Assembly (NCBI GenBank): GCA_963669265.1
Contig: OY769916.1
Location: 1,922,001-1,986,000 of the forward strand
Length of the DNA: 64,000 bases
Origin: SZUA-547 sp963669265
GTDB lineage: Bacteria > Pseudomonadota > Alphaproteobacteria > Rhodobacterales > Rhodobacteraceae
Direction of reading: 5' to 3'
The notes beneath the pieces are model-generated. The model saw only the letters and a list, made by a program, of their open reading frames with translations, ran no database searches and was not told the DNA's origin. Position 1 is the first letter of the stretch. Each line of letters begins with the position of its first letter. Of the stretch, positions 46,691 through 55,049 are shown in pieces. The position numbers were made by a program, and so were the translations under genes.

Positions 46691-47479
46691 TCAGGCGGCC
46701 CCGGAATCGGCGCGCGCCTCGGCGGGCGGCTCGTCCGACGCCCATTGATCCAGCGTCGTGCCCGCCAGAAACGCCAGATAGGGCGGCGCCAGCGGCAGAA
46801 CGCAGGGCGAAAGGAAACTCAGCAACCCGCCTGCGAACGCCGTGGCGATGCCAATCTCGGTCCCACCCGATCCGGCCAATCCTTCAATCTGCGCCAAGGC
46901 CGGGAAGGTCTCCAGCATCCAGAAGCTGAAATTGGTGAACCCGCCGGTCAAAAAGCTGACGCCCACGATCAGCAGCAGCAAGCCCATCGCCTTCTCGACC
47001 TTGCCAAGATGGCGACGAAACCGGCGCATGAAGTTCAGGAAGGGCCGAATAGCCAACGCCGCGAGGATGAAGGGCAGGCCCAGCCCGACCGAATAGACAG
47101 CCAGCAGCGAAACGCCGCGGGCGATCGTCTCCTCCTGCGCGGCGAAAAACAGGATCGCGCCCAGAATCGGTCCGATGCAGGGCGTCCAGCCAAAGCCAAA
47201 GGCCAGCCCCATGCCATACGCGCCGACATAGGACCCGCCGCCGCCCGCCTGCAGCCGCGCCTCGCGATAAAAGAGCGGAATGCGCAGAATCCCCAGAAAA
47301 TGCAGCGCGAAGAGCACGATCAGCCCGCCGCCGACCTGCATCAGGATATGCTTATAGGCGCCCAGCGCCTGCCCGACCGCCGAAGCCGTGGCGCCCAGCG
47401 AGACGAACACCGTCGACAGCCCCAAAACGAAGCAAAGCGAGGCGAAAAAGGCGCGGCGCTCCAACGCGTCTCTCAGCAT
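46691..47479 (-). CDS. ccdA: Cytochrome c biogenesis protein CcdA, circularly permuted
   Basis: 262 residues from ATG 47479 with ggagg upstream; in-frame reading to 47551 lacks a ribosome site. CcdA moves reducing power across the membrane through two Cys in different helices. The normal order is helix 1 with SPCVLPL at the N terminus, then FVLGLSTVFVSLGATASAVG, FALHFLGILRIPLFYREARL, FGFGWTPCIGP, RRHLGKVEKAMGLLLLIVGV and a closing WMLE.FP. Here the protein begins at helix 2, and helix 1 (AFAGGLLSFLSPCVLPLAPP) comes last, joined by a short GSGG-containing linker. Both Cys are kept. Six helices place both ends on one side, so the permutation is topologically possible. Confidence 0.85.
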   Translation of the reverse strand: MLRDALERRAFFASLCFVLGLSTVFVSLGATASAVGQALGAYKHILMQVGGGLIVLFALHFLGILRIPLFYREARLQAGGGGSYVGAYGMGLAFGFGWTPCIGPILGAILFFAAQEETIARGVSLLAVYSVGLGLPFILAALAIRPFLNFMRRFRRHLGKVEKAMGLLLLIVGVSFLTGGFTNFSFWMLETFPALAQIEGLAGSGGTEIGIATAFAGGLLSFLSPCVLPLAPPYLAFLAGTTLDQWASDEPPAEARADSGAA

Positions 47480-47645
47480 GAAACCTCCATCGCGGCGCGG
47501 ATCTGCGCCGAGTTCAGCCGGAGTATAAGGATCCCGCGCGACCGACGCCATGCATCGACGCTCTCGCCGCCCTCACTTTGGCGTGGCCGCCCCGGAAGAG
47601 GCGAGCGTTCTTGCCCTCGCGGCGCGTGGACGCTAGCTGTCGGGC

Positions 47646-47885
47646 ATGATCGAGCCCGACACGCATATTGAAGAGCTGGACGCGCGCGGGTTGCTGTGTC
47701 CGCTGCCGGTACTGAAAGCGCGCAAACGGCTGAAGGCGCTTCGCTCGGGCGCGCGCCTCCGCGTGGTGGCGGATGATCCGGCGGCGGTCGTGGACGTGCC
47801 ACATTTTTGCGTTGAGCAGGGCCATCGCCTGATCGAGCAGGCCAAGACGGATGGCGCGCTGATCTTCGTGATCGAAAAAGGCTGA
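47646..47885 (+). CDS. TusA-family sulfur carrier protein
   Basis: 79 residues. LDARGLLCPLPVLKARKRLK carries the CPxP motif whose Cys takes the persulfide; AVVDVPHFCVEQGHRLIEQ completes the fold. Such proteins relay sulfur to tRNA thiolation or other pathways. Divergent from ccdA, convergent with the ChaN-like gene. Confidence 0.9.
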   Translation: MIEPDTHIEELDARGLLCPLPVLKARKRLKALRSGARLRVVADDPAAVVDVPHFCVEQGHRLIEQAKTDGALIFVIEKG

Positions 47886-47889
47886 ACCT

Positions 47890-48864
47890 TTAGCCCGAAT
47901 GCGCCGCGCGAAACGCCTCGCAGGGGTCGCCCCGGTCAAACGCCTCGGTGAACCAGAGATAGTCGAAGGGGCGCTCTCCAAGCGCGTTTTCCGTTGGATC
48001 CGGCGAGAGCTCGACGAATGCGAGCGAAACCACGTCCAGATCCGGCTCAGCCGCGCGCAGATAGGCGGGCACGGCGCGATCGGTGCGCCCATGGCCCGAT
48101 CCGGTGATCAGGATCACTGGCCCCTCGCCCACCGCCCGCCCGCGAAGAACAGCGGCGGCGAAGGCGGCGTCGCGCAGCCTTTGCGCTTCGACCATCGGCG
48201 GCGCCATCTCGGCGGGCAACGCGTCGCAATGGGCGGCGATCTGTTCCTGCTCCATCGCCGCCTGAATGTCGGGTGGAAGCTGCTTGTCGAGGCCAAGACT
48301 ACCGGCGTCGCCGCCCAGCTCGTCGGCGAACACCGTGCCTGCGCTCGCCTGCATCGCGGCGATCACCTGCTCCCGGGGAACCGCCGCGCCCAGAACCGGC
48401 GTCTCTGGGGCCGCATCGAGTATCGGGGCGTAATACGCCCAGTCCGGCCATCCCCATGCGTCCCATCCAATAAGCGGACCAAAGGTCTCGCCCGCCGCGC
48501 CGCGACCGCGCAACTCCGCCATCTCCGGCTCCGCCTCTGGCGGGATCATTTCAAACACAAGCGCCGCAGGTGTGTTTCGTGATGCGATACGCTGGGTGAT
48601 CTCCGCCTGCGCCCTATGATGCTCCGGATTGTCGTGCTTCTCGCCAAGAATGACGACATCGGCGCGCGCAAGACGGTCGGCCAGCGCAGACGCCCCCTCC
48701 AGCCGCGCGCCGGATGCGATGTCGATGATCTCACCAGAGGCCAGCGACGGCGCCGTTGCGGCCGCTCCGACGCCCGTAGCGGCGTTCTTGCCCGCGGGGG
48801 CGCATGCGCTGACGGAAATCGCCGCCATCGCCGCGAAGGATAGTGTCAGGGTTCTAATGGTCAT
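47890..48864 (-). CDS. ChaN-like haem-binding lipoprotein
   Basis: 324 residues. Lipoprotein signal with lipobox VSAC (MTIRTLTLSFAAMAAISVSA/C). The ChaN domain shows VVILGEKHDNPEHHRAQAEI, LVFEMIPPEAEPEMAELRG, GWDAWGWPDWAYYAPILDAA and VILITGSGHGRTDRAVPAYL. ChaN proteins bind haem and are often linked to iron acquisition. It stands alone here, tail-to-tail with the sulfur carrier gene. Confidence 0.88.
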   Translation of the reverse strand: MTIRTLTLSFAAMAAISVSACAPAGKNAATGVGAAATAPSLASGEIIDIASGARLEGASALADRLARADVVILGEKHDNPEHHRAQAEITQRIASRNTPAALVFEMIPPEAEPEMAELRGRGAAGETFGPLIGWDAWGWPDWAYYAPILDAAPETPVLGAAVPREQVIAAMQASAGTVFADELGGDAGSLGLDKQLPPDIQAAMEQEQIAAHCDALPAEMAPPMVEAQRLRDAAFAAAVLRGRAVGEGPVILITGSGHGRTDRAVPAYLRAAEPDLDVVSLAFVELSPDPTENALGERPFDYLWFTEAFDRGDPCEAFRAAHSG

Positions 48865-48985
48865 TCCCCCAAAATAGTCTGTCGCGCGACAGAAGCGAGT
48901 CCGGCAGGTGTGGCGCCGAAGCGCAGGGATGCATATATTGCCGTCAGCCGCGTTCAGGCGGCGCAGAATTCACTCGTTTGGAGCC

Positions 48986-49111
48986 ATGTCGCAGAACTTC
49001 ATCCGCCTTCTCGCCTTTATCGTGCTCGCCGTGCTCATCGGCGTCACGTCTTGTAGCGCATGGCATAACGCCCCTGACGAGCAACCGTCTGCGACGGAGC
49101 CGATCCAGTAA
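48986..49111 (+). CDS. Small lipoprotein at head of stress operon
   Basis: 41 residues from ATG 48986: MSQNFIRLLAFIVLAVLIGV followed by TSC, giving a lipobox VTSC, then a short polar tail. Its stop overlaps the xpaC-like start (TAATG), so it is coupled to that gene. In-frame longer readings lack a plausible signal. Confidence 0.6.
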   Translation: MSQNFIRLLAFIVLAVLIGVTSCSAWHNAPDEQPSATEPIQ

Positions 49112-50031
49112 TGAGCGATTCGAAACGTTTCGGAGGTCGTTACAGCCCCGATGGCGAAACGACCGCCTCCAACGACGGCGCAGCCTCGCCGCGCGTGAAA
49201 GACGCGCATCCTTTTCGCGGTCGGCAGGCGAAATCGGTCAGTATTCGCGCTCTGGCGCTGTTTTTCCTACCGACGCCGCTGCTATTCGCGGCGTTCTCCG
49301 ACATTTCTTCGGGCAACGCGCTTGGGATGGGCGCGGATCTGGTGGCCTACGCCGCGCTGATTCTGGGCGCGTGGCTACTGCGCGACGGGCTGGCGGTGGA
49401 AAGCGCCTATAACGCCCGAGCGTCGGCCAAGCCGCCCGCCTTTCCCCGCAAGACCGTCGCCGCCGGCCTGGCGGGTCTGGGCGTCGGAATCGCGACGTTT
49501 TTTGGCTGGGGTCTGGGAATCATCGAGACAGCCGTGTTCGGCGCGGCCGCGACCGGCGCGCATCTGGCGGCGTTCGGCCTTGATCCGATGAAGTCGAAGG
49601 GACTGGAGGGCGTCTCCAGCGCGGAGGCGGAGCGCGTGCATGAAGCGCTGGCCAAGGCCGAGGCGCTGATCACCGAGACCCACGCCGCCGCGGAATCGCT
49701 GCGCGACCGCGCCATCACCACCCGCATCGACCGCTTGTGCGCGGCGGCGAGAGAGGTGCTGCGCTCGGTTGAGGAGGACCCGCGCGACCTGCGCCGCGCC
49801 CGGAAATTCCTGTCCGTCTACCTCAAAGGCGCCCGCGACGCGGCGGTGAAATACGCCCATGCGCGCGAACGGGGCGACGACCCGGCGATCACCCGTGAGT
49901 TTACGCTGCTGCTGACGGATCTGGAGGCCAGCTTTACGGCCCAACGCGAAAAACTGCTGCTGGATGACCGCGCCGACCTCGAAGTCGAGATCGAAGTGTT
50001 GCGCGAGCGATTGAAACAGGACGGCGTCTGA
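49111..50031 (+). CDS. XpaC-like protein (5-bromo-4-chloroindolyl phosphate hydrolysis family)
   Basis: 306 residues. Two or three membrane helices lie at about 45-65, 70-90 and 113-150 (AGLAGLGVGIATFFGWGLGI). The C-terminal half is a long helical, coiled-coil-like region (EAERVHEALAKAEALITETH and TLLLTDLEASFTAQREKLLL). Homologues of XpaC usually sit directly before a TelA gene, as here (24 bases apart). The biochemical role is not known despite the family name. Confidence 0.82.
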   Translation: MSDSKRFGGRYSPDGETTASNDGAASPRVKDAHPFRGRQAKSVSIRALALFFLPTPLLFAAFSDISSGNALGMGADLVAYAALILGAWLLRDGLAVESAYNARASAKPPAFPRKTVAAGLAGLGVGIATFFGWGLGIIETAVFGAAATGAHLAAFGLDPMKSKGLEGVSSAEAERVHEALAKAEALITETHAAAESLRDRAITTRIDRLCAAAREVLRSVEEDPRDLRRARKFLSVYLKGARDAAVKYAHARERGDDPAITREFTLLLTDLEASFTAQREKLLLDDRADLEVEIEVLRERLKQDGV

Positions 50032-50054
50032 CGCCGCAAGTGTGGGAGAGTTCC

Positions 50055-51251
50055 ATGGGTGATGAGACCAGCCGCGAGAAGGTGAAGACCGTCCTCGCCG
50101 AGGTTGAGGATGTGACCAGCACGGTATTGCCCGAGGTGAAGGGTGAGCTGATCGTCGTCGAATCCGTCGATGAGGCGACCAGGTCCGAGATCGAGAAGCG
50201 CATTGCGGAGATCGACCTCTCCAGCACGCAGTCGATCATCAAGTTCGGCTCCGGCGCGCAAGCCGAGCTGACCGCGATTTCGGATGAAATGCTGGAAGGC
50301 GTGCGCAACAAGGATGTCGGCCCGGCGGGCGGCGCGCTGCGCGAAATGGTGGTCTCGATTCGCGGGTTCGACGTTGATGAGCTAAACCCCAACCGAAAGC
50401 CGAGCTGGTTCGAACGCCTGTTCTCCAAAGCCGAGCCGGTCGCCGATTTCATCGCGAAGTACGAGGATGTGCGTGGCCAGATCGATCGCATCACCGACGA
50501 GCTTCTGGATCACGAAACCACGCTCTTGAAGGACATCAAGTTCCTTGACCGGCTCTACGAGAAATCGCTCGATTTCTATGATGAGCTGGCGCTCTACATC
50601 GCGGCGGGCGAGGCCAAGCTGGGTGAACTGGACACTGCAGTCATTCCGGCGAAAGAGGCGGAGGTGCAGGACGCGCCCGAGGATCAGGGCGTGCTCAAAG
50701 CGCAGGAGCTGCGCGACATCCGCGCCGCCCGCGACGATCTGGAGCGCCGGGTGCATGACATGAAGCTGACCCGTCAGGTCACCATGCAATCGCTGCCGTC
50801 GATCCGGCTGGTGCAGGAGAATGACAAGTCGCTGGTCAACAAGATCAACTCGACCATGGTGAATACAGTGCCGCTGTGGCAGACGCAGCTTGCGCAGGCC
50901 GTCACCGTCTTCCGCTCCCGCGAGGCGGCGGGCGTGGTGAAGGACGCCACGGATCTCACCAACGAGCTTCTGACCAAGAACGCCGAGAATCTGCAGCAGG
51001 CCAACCGCGAGGTGCGCGAGCAGATGGAGCGCGGCGTCTTTGACATCGACAACGTCAAACAGGCCAACGCCACCCTGATCGCCACGATCGAGGAAAGCCT
51101 GCAGATCGCCGACGAAGGCAAGGCCAAGCGCGCCGCCGCCGAGGATGAGCTGATCAAGATGGAGGCGGAGCTGAAAGCCACGCTCGCCTCCGCCAAGGCG
51201 CGCGCCGACCAGTCGGGCGCCAGTGTTGGGGATGCGTCGAAGGACGCGTAA
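50055..51251 (+). CDS. TelA-family toxic anion resistance protein
   Basis: 398 residues from ATG 50055 with ggagag upstream. TelA blocks: LSSTQSIIKFGSGAQAELTA, WFERLFSKAEPVADFIAKYE, ETTLLKDIKFLDRLYEKSLD, RQVTMQSLPSIRLVQENDKS and NTVPLWQTQLAQAVTVFRSR. The protein is long, helical and cytosolic. TelA proteins are tied to tellurite, envelope and antibiotic stress, with unknown mechanism; association with XpaC is known from many bacteria including the Bacillus pair xpaC-yaaN. Confidence 0.93.
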   Translation: MGDETSREKVKTVLAEVEDVTSTVLPEVKGELIVVESVDEATRSEIEKRIAEIDLSSTQSIIKFGSGAQAELTAISDEMLEGVRNKDVGPAGGALREMVVSIRGFDVDELNPNRKPSWFERLFSKAEPVADFIAKYEDVRGQIDRITDELLDHETTLLKDIKFLDRLYEKSLDFYDELALYIAAGEAKLGELDTAVIPAKEAEVQDAPEDQGVLKAQELRDIRAARDDLERRVHDMKLTRQVTMQSLPSIRLVQENDKSLVNKINSTMVNTVPLWQTQLAQAVTVFRSREAAGVVKDATDLTNELLTKNAENLQQANREVREQMERGVFDIDNVKQANATLIATIEESLQIADEGKAKRAAAEDELIKMEAELKATLASAKARADQSGASVGDASKDA

Positions 51252-51288
51252 GTAACTTTTTAGGGACGACCATTGAGGAGAGGGACCA

Positions 51289-51642
51289 ATGGAATTCAAG
51301 GAAGCTGTCGAGACCGTCGTCAAAAAGAAATACGCCACATTCGACGGCCGCGCGCCGCGGTCGGAGTACTGGTGGTACGCGCTGGCCTATTTCATCCTGG
51401 TGCTGATCGTCGGGGTGATTGACGGCGCGCTTGGAACGGCCGGAGTGCTCGGGCTGATCCTGGGCTTGGCGTTGCTCATCCCAACGCTTGCGGTGTCGGT
51501 GCGGCGGTTTCACGATCTCGACAAATCCGGCTGGTGGGTGCTGATCTTCTTCATCCCCATCATTGGCCTGATCGCGTGCCTATATTTCTTCACCCAGAAG
51601 GGCACTCAAGGGTCGAACCGGTTCGGGTCGAACCCATTGTGA
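51289..51642 (+). CDS. DUF805 membrane protein
   Basis: 117 residues: MEFKEAVETVVKKKYATFDG, RAPRSEYWWYALAYF, then VRRFHDLDKSGWWVLIFFIP. Three or four membrane helices. The R-x-EYW..AL and RRFHD.GKSGWW patterns define DUF805. Function unknown. Followed by a second copy. Confidence 0.9.
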   Translation: MEFKEAVETVVKKKYATFDGRAPRSEYWWYALAYFILVLIVGVIDGALGTAGVLGLILGLALLIPTLAVSVRRFHDLDKSGWWVLIFFIPIIGLIACLYFFTQKGTQGSNRFGSNPL

Positions 51643-51673
51643 AGTCCAGTGCGACTGGAGATCTGAGCGTTTG

Positions 51674-52075
51674 ATGGAGTTCCGAGAGGCGGTCGAGACC
51701 GTCGTTCTGAAAAAGTACGCGACGCTGGAGGGGCGAGCCACGCGGTCGGAATACTGGTGGTTCGCGCTGGCCTACGTAACGTTGCTTTTTTGCGCGCTGA
51801 TCGCGGACGGGATTCTCCAAACGCCTATAGCGTATCAGTGGATGAGAGTGTTCACGTTCCTGATATGGTTGGCGATGCTTGTGCCTTCCATCGCCGTCGG
51901 CGTGCGGCGTTTTCACGACCTGGGGAAGTCTGGATGGTGGATATTGATCGGGTGCGTGCCGCTCGTCGGACTCGTTATTCAACTGTATATGTTCTCGCGT
52001 CTCGGGACACCGGGGCCGAACCTGTACGGCCCGGACCCGCTTTGGCGGGAAAGCCATCGCGAACACGCGACTTAA
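51674..52075 (+). CDS. DUF805 membrane protein, second copy
   Basis: 133 residues from ATG 51674. Same order as the upstream copy (RATRSEYWWFALAYVTLLFC, VGVRRFHDLGKSGWWILIGC) but with longer middle helices. A tandem duplication inside the stress operon; the two have diverged well beyond recent duplication. Confidence 0.88.
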   Translation: MEFREAVETVVLKKYATLEGRATRSEYWWFALAYVTLLFCALIADGILQTPIAYQWMRVFTFLIWLAMLVPSIAVGVRRFHDLGKSGWWILIGCVPLVGLVIQLYMFSRLGTPGPNLYGPDPLWRESHREHAT

Positions 52076-52087
52076 GGAGACGCTGAC

Positions 52088-53218
52088 ATGAGCCTTTGGG
52101 ACCGCATCACCGGCGAATTCATCGACGTCATCGAATGGACCGATGACAGCCGCGACACCATGGTCTGGCGGTTTGAGCGCTACGGCAATGAGATCAAATA
52201 CGGCGCCAAGCTGACGGTGCGCGAGGGTCAGGCGGCGGTCTTCGTGCATGAGGGGCAGCTGGCGGATGTGTTCTCGCCCGGCATGTATATGCTCGAGACC
52301 AACAACATGCCGATCATGACCACGCTGCAGCACTGGGATCATGGGTTCTCCTCGCCGTTCAAATCCGAGATATACTTCATCTCGACAAGGCGGTTTCAGG
52401 ATCTGAAGTGGGGCACCAAGAACCCGATCATGCTGCGCGATCCGGAGTTCGGGCCGACCCGGCTGCGGGCGTTCGGGACCTACTCGATCCGGGTGTCTGA
52501 TCCGGGCCTCTTTCTGAAAGAGATCGTCGGCACAGACGGTGAGGTCACCACGGGCGAGGTCACCAACCAGATCCGCAACGTGATCATCTCCCGCTTCTCC
52601 AACGCGCTCGCCTCCAGCCATATCCCGGTGCTGGATCTGGCCGCCAACACCGATGATCTGGGCGAATTCCTGCGCTCGCGCATCGCGCCCGAGATCGCCG
52701 CTTACGGGTTGGAGACGACGGCGCTCTTTATCGAGAATATCTCGCTGCCGCCGGAGGTGGAGAAGGCGATGGATCGGCGCACCTCGATGGGCGTGGTCGG
52801 CGATTTACGCAAATACGCTCAGTTCCAGTCGGCCGAGGCGATGCGCTCCGCGGCTGAGAATCCAAGCCTCGCAGGGGCGGGCGTCGGCATGGGCGTGGGC
52901 GCCGGCATGGGCATGGCGATGGCGAACCAGATGTCGAATATGTGGGCGCAACCCAGTCAGGCCGCGCCGCAAGGCGCGGGCGCGACCCCGCCGCCGCCTC
53001 CCCCGCCGGAGCGGGTCTGGCACATCGCCGAGAATGGCGCCACGAAAGGCCCGTTCAGCCGCGCTTCGCTGGGCCGTCAGGCGCAGGCCGAGGAGCTGAC
53101 CCGCGACACCATGGTCTGGACCGCCGGCATGGCGGGCTGGGCGAAAGCGGGCGAGACGCCGGAACTGGCGGATCTCTTCACGGTGATGCCACCGCCGCCT
53201 CCGCCGCCCGCTCCGTAA
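52088..53218 (+). CDS. SPFH-domain protein with C-terminal GYF_2 domain (YdjI-like)
   Basis: 376 residues. The SPFH-like N-terminal domain (COG4260 / YdjI type) contains MVWRFERYGNEIKYGAKLTV, REGQAAVFVHEGQLADVFSP and LRAFGTYSIRVSDPGLFLKE. A Gly/Met/Ala-rich hinge (about 258-280) and a poly-Pro stretch lead to a GYF_2 domain (WHIAENGATKGPFSRASLGR, TMVWTAGMAGWAKAGETPEL). SPFH proteins form membrane scaffolds. In Bacillus the YdjI homologue works with a zinc-ribbon membrane partner; the matching zinc-ribbon gene is two genes downstream. Confidence 0.88.
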   Translation: MSLWDRITGEFIDVIEWTDDSRDTMVWRFERYGNEIKYGAKLTVREGQAAVFVHEGQLADVFSPGMYMLETNNMPIMTTLQHWDHGFSSPFKSEIYFISTRRFQDLKWGTKNPIMLRDPEFGPTRLRAFGTYSIRVSDPGLFLKEIVGTDGEVTTGEVTNQIRNVIISRFSNALASSHIPVLDLAANTDDLGEFLRSRIAPEIAAYGLETTALFIENISLPPEVEKAMDRRTSMGVVGDLRKYAQFQSAEAMRSAAENPSLAGAGVGMGVGAGMGMAMANQMSNMWAQPSQAAPQGAGATPPPPPPPERVWHIAENGATKGPFSRASLGRQAQAEELTRDTMVWTAGMAGWAKAGETPELADLFTVMPPPPPPPAP

Positions 53219-53230
53219 GGAAAACCTCCC

Positions 53231-53785
53231 GTGCCGCGCCGCTTTTTCAATCGCCGCAAGGTGATCAAGGTCCTCCATTGGACGACCTTCGCCTTGCTGC
53301 TCTACTTCTTCTTCGTCGAGCCGGATGAGGTGGAGCGCGGAAATCAGGCCGCGAAATCGGCGGCGCTTTCCACCCATGCGGGGGTCGGATTTCTGCTGGC
53401 GATCGTCGCCGGCGTCTGGTCGGTGATGTTCTGGACCAAGGGCGCCGCCGGCAGGCCGGGGCCGAAACTGCCCGCTTGGGGCAAGCGCGCGCATCCGATC
53501 CTCAACACCGGGCTTTATCACCTGCTGCCGATCATGGTGCTGACCGGTGCCCTCTCTGGCCTGCTTGCGCCCTTTGCGGTGCGCGGATTCGGCGTCATTC
53601 CGCTGAATTTCAGCGGCGGGCTGCGCGGGCTGCATTCGGTGATGACGGAGGTTCACGAATTCACCTTCGACGCGCTCACCCTGCTGGTGATCGCGCATCT
53701 CAGCTTCCATATCGGCCGGCATTACATTCTGAAGGACAACGCGCTGCGCATCATGGCGCCCCGCGCGCTGCATAAATATCTCTGA
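53231..53785 (+). CDS. Cytochrome b561-type membrane protein
   Basis: 184 residues from GTG 53231 with aagga upstream. Four membrane helices; haem-ligand His candidates in VLHWTTFALLLYFFF, STHAGVGFLLAIVAGVWSVM, TGLYHLLPIMVLTG and VIAHLSFHIGRHYIL. It belongs to the di-haem cytochrome b561 / Ni-Fe hydrogenase b subunit group, which passes electrons within the membrane. Its presence in this stress operon is unexpected. Stop overlaps the next start (TGATG). Confidence 0.82.
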   Translation: MPRRFFNRRKVIKVLHWTTFALLLYFFFVEPDEVERGNQAAKSAALSTHAGVGFLLAIVAGVWSVMFWTKGAAGRPGPKLPAWGKRAHPILNTGLYHLLPIMVLTGALSGLLAPFAVRGFGVIPLNFSGGLRGLHSVMTEVHEFTFDALTLLVIAHLSFHIGRHYILKDNALRIMAPRALHKYL

Positions 53786-54933
53786 TGTCTGATCCTGATT
53801 TCGAGCAAATGGACGACGCCCCCGCGCCCCTGGAGAATGAGCGGTTTCCCTGCGCCCAATGCGGGTCACAGCTCAGATTCCGGCCGGGCGCGGCGGCGCT
53901 GGTTTGCGATCATTGCGGATTTTCCAACGACATCGCCCCGCCGGAGGGCGGCCCGTGGGGCGGGGAGACCATCCGCGAGCTCGACTATGACGACGCCATC
54001 GCCAACCGGCTGGACGACGAAGAGCAGGAGGAGACCCGCACCGCGCATTGCGGCGCCTGCGGGGCGCATGTGGAGTTCGACCCCGCCGTGCACGCCGCGG
54101 AATGTCCGTTCTGCGCGGCGCCCGTCGTGGCCGACACCGGCGCCAATCGGCATATCAAACCCAAGGGCGTGGCTCCGTTTCAGCTCAACGAGGGTCAGGC
54201 GCGCGACGCCATGCGCATGTGGCTGGGCAAGCTGTGGTTCGCGCCGTCTGAGCTGAAGGAGTATGCGCGCGCGGGGCGCCCGATGCAGGGCGTCTATGTC
54301 CCCTACTGGACCTTCGACGCCGACACCCGCACCGCCTATTCCGGCCAGCGCGGCGACATCTACTATGTCACGCAATATGTGACGGTCATGCAGGACGGAA
54401 AGTCCAAGCGCGTCGCCCGAAAGGTGCCGAAAATCCGCTGGACCCCGAAACGCGGGCAGGTGAAGCGCTGGTTCGATGATGTGCTGGTGCTCGCCTCGCG
54501 CGCGCTGCCGAAGAAGTACACCGATCGGCTCGCTCCCTGGGATCTAGCGGCGCTGGAGCCATATCGCCCCGATTTCCTCGCCGGGTTTCGGGCGGAGGCC
54601 TATACGGTGCAACTGGATGAAGGATTTGTGGAGGCGCGACAGATCATGGACCGGGTGATCGAACGCGACGTGCGGTTCGATATCGGCGGCGACCAGCAGC
54701 AGATCCACCGTCTGAGCACCCAGGTCTCGGACGTCACCTTCAAGCATATCCTGTTGCCGGTCTGGATGGCGGCGTATCGCTATCGCGGAGAGACCTATCG
54801 CTTCGTGGTCAACGGCCAGACCGGCGCGGTGCAGGGCGAACGGCCCTATTCAAAGCTAAAAATCGCCCTCGCCGTGCTCGCCGGGCTGACCGTCGCCGCC
54901 GTCGCGGGGTACCTGTTCGCGACCGGCAGATAG
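53785..54933 (+). CDS. Zinc-ribbon membrane protein (YdjG-like)
   Basis: 382 residues. Two zinc ribbons: CAQCGSQLRF with CDHCGF (about 23-47) and CGACGAHVEF with CPFCAAPVV (about 87-112). A beta-rich middle follows, with YVPYWTFDADTRTAYSGQRG and HILLPVWMAAYRYRGETYRF, then one C-terminal membrane helix (KLKIALAVLAGLTVAAVAGY). These proteins are often mislabelled as replication factor Y-like helicases. They accompany SPFH/YdjI proteins as membrane anchors; the same pairing is seen here. Confidence 0.82.
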   Translation: MSDPDFEQMDDAPAPLENERFPCAQCGSQLRFRPGAAALVCDHCGFSNDIAPPEGGPWGGETIRELDYDDAIANRLDDEEQEETRTAHCGACGAHVEFDPAVHAAECPFCAAPVVADTGANRHIKPKGVAPFQLNEGQARDAMRMWLGKLWFAPSELKEYARAGRPMQGVYVPYWTFDADTRTAYSGQRGDIYYVTQYVTVMQDGKSKRVARKVPKIRWTPKRGQVKRWFDDVLVLASRALPKKYTDRLAPWDLAALEPYRPDFLAGFRAEAYTVQLDEGFVEARQIMDRVIERDVRFDIGGDQQQIHRLSTQVSDVTFKHILLPVWMAAYRYRGETYRFVVNGQTGAVQGERPYSKLKIALAVLAGLTVAAVAGYLFATGR

Positions 54934-55049
54934 GCGCATTCAGGCTGCGACAGGTTGCGCGGGGAATTTCTAAGCGCTTGGCGGTTTGGCCACGCCGCTG
55001 TTAGGCTTTTGCCGAAGCCCAGACGACAGCACAGAAAGCGAGGCCTCGC

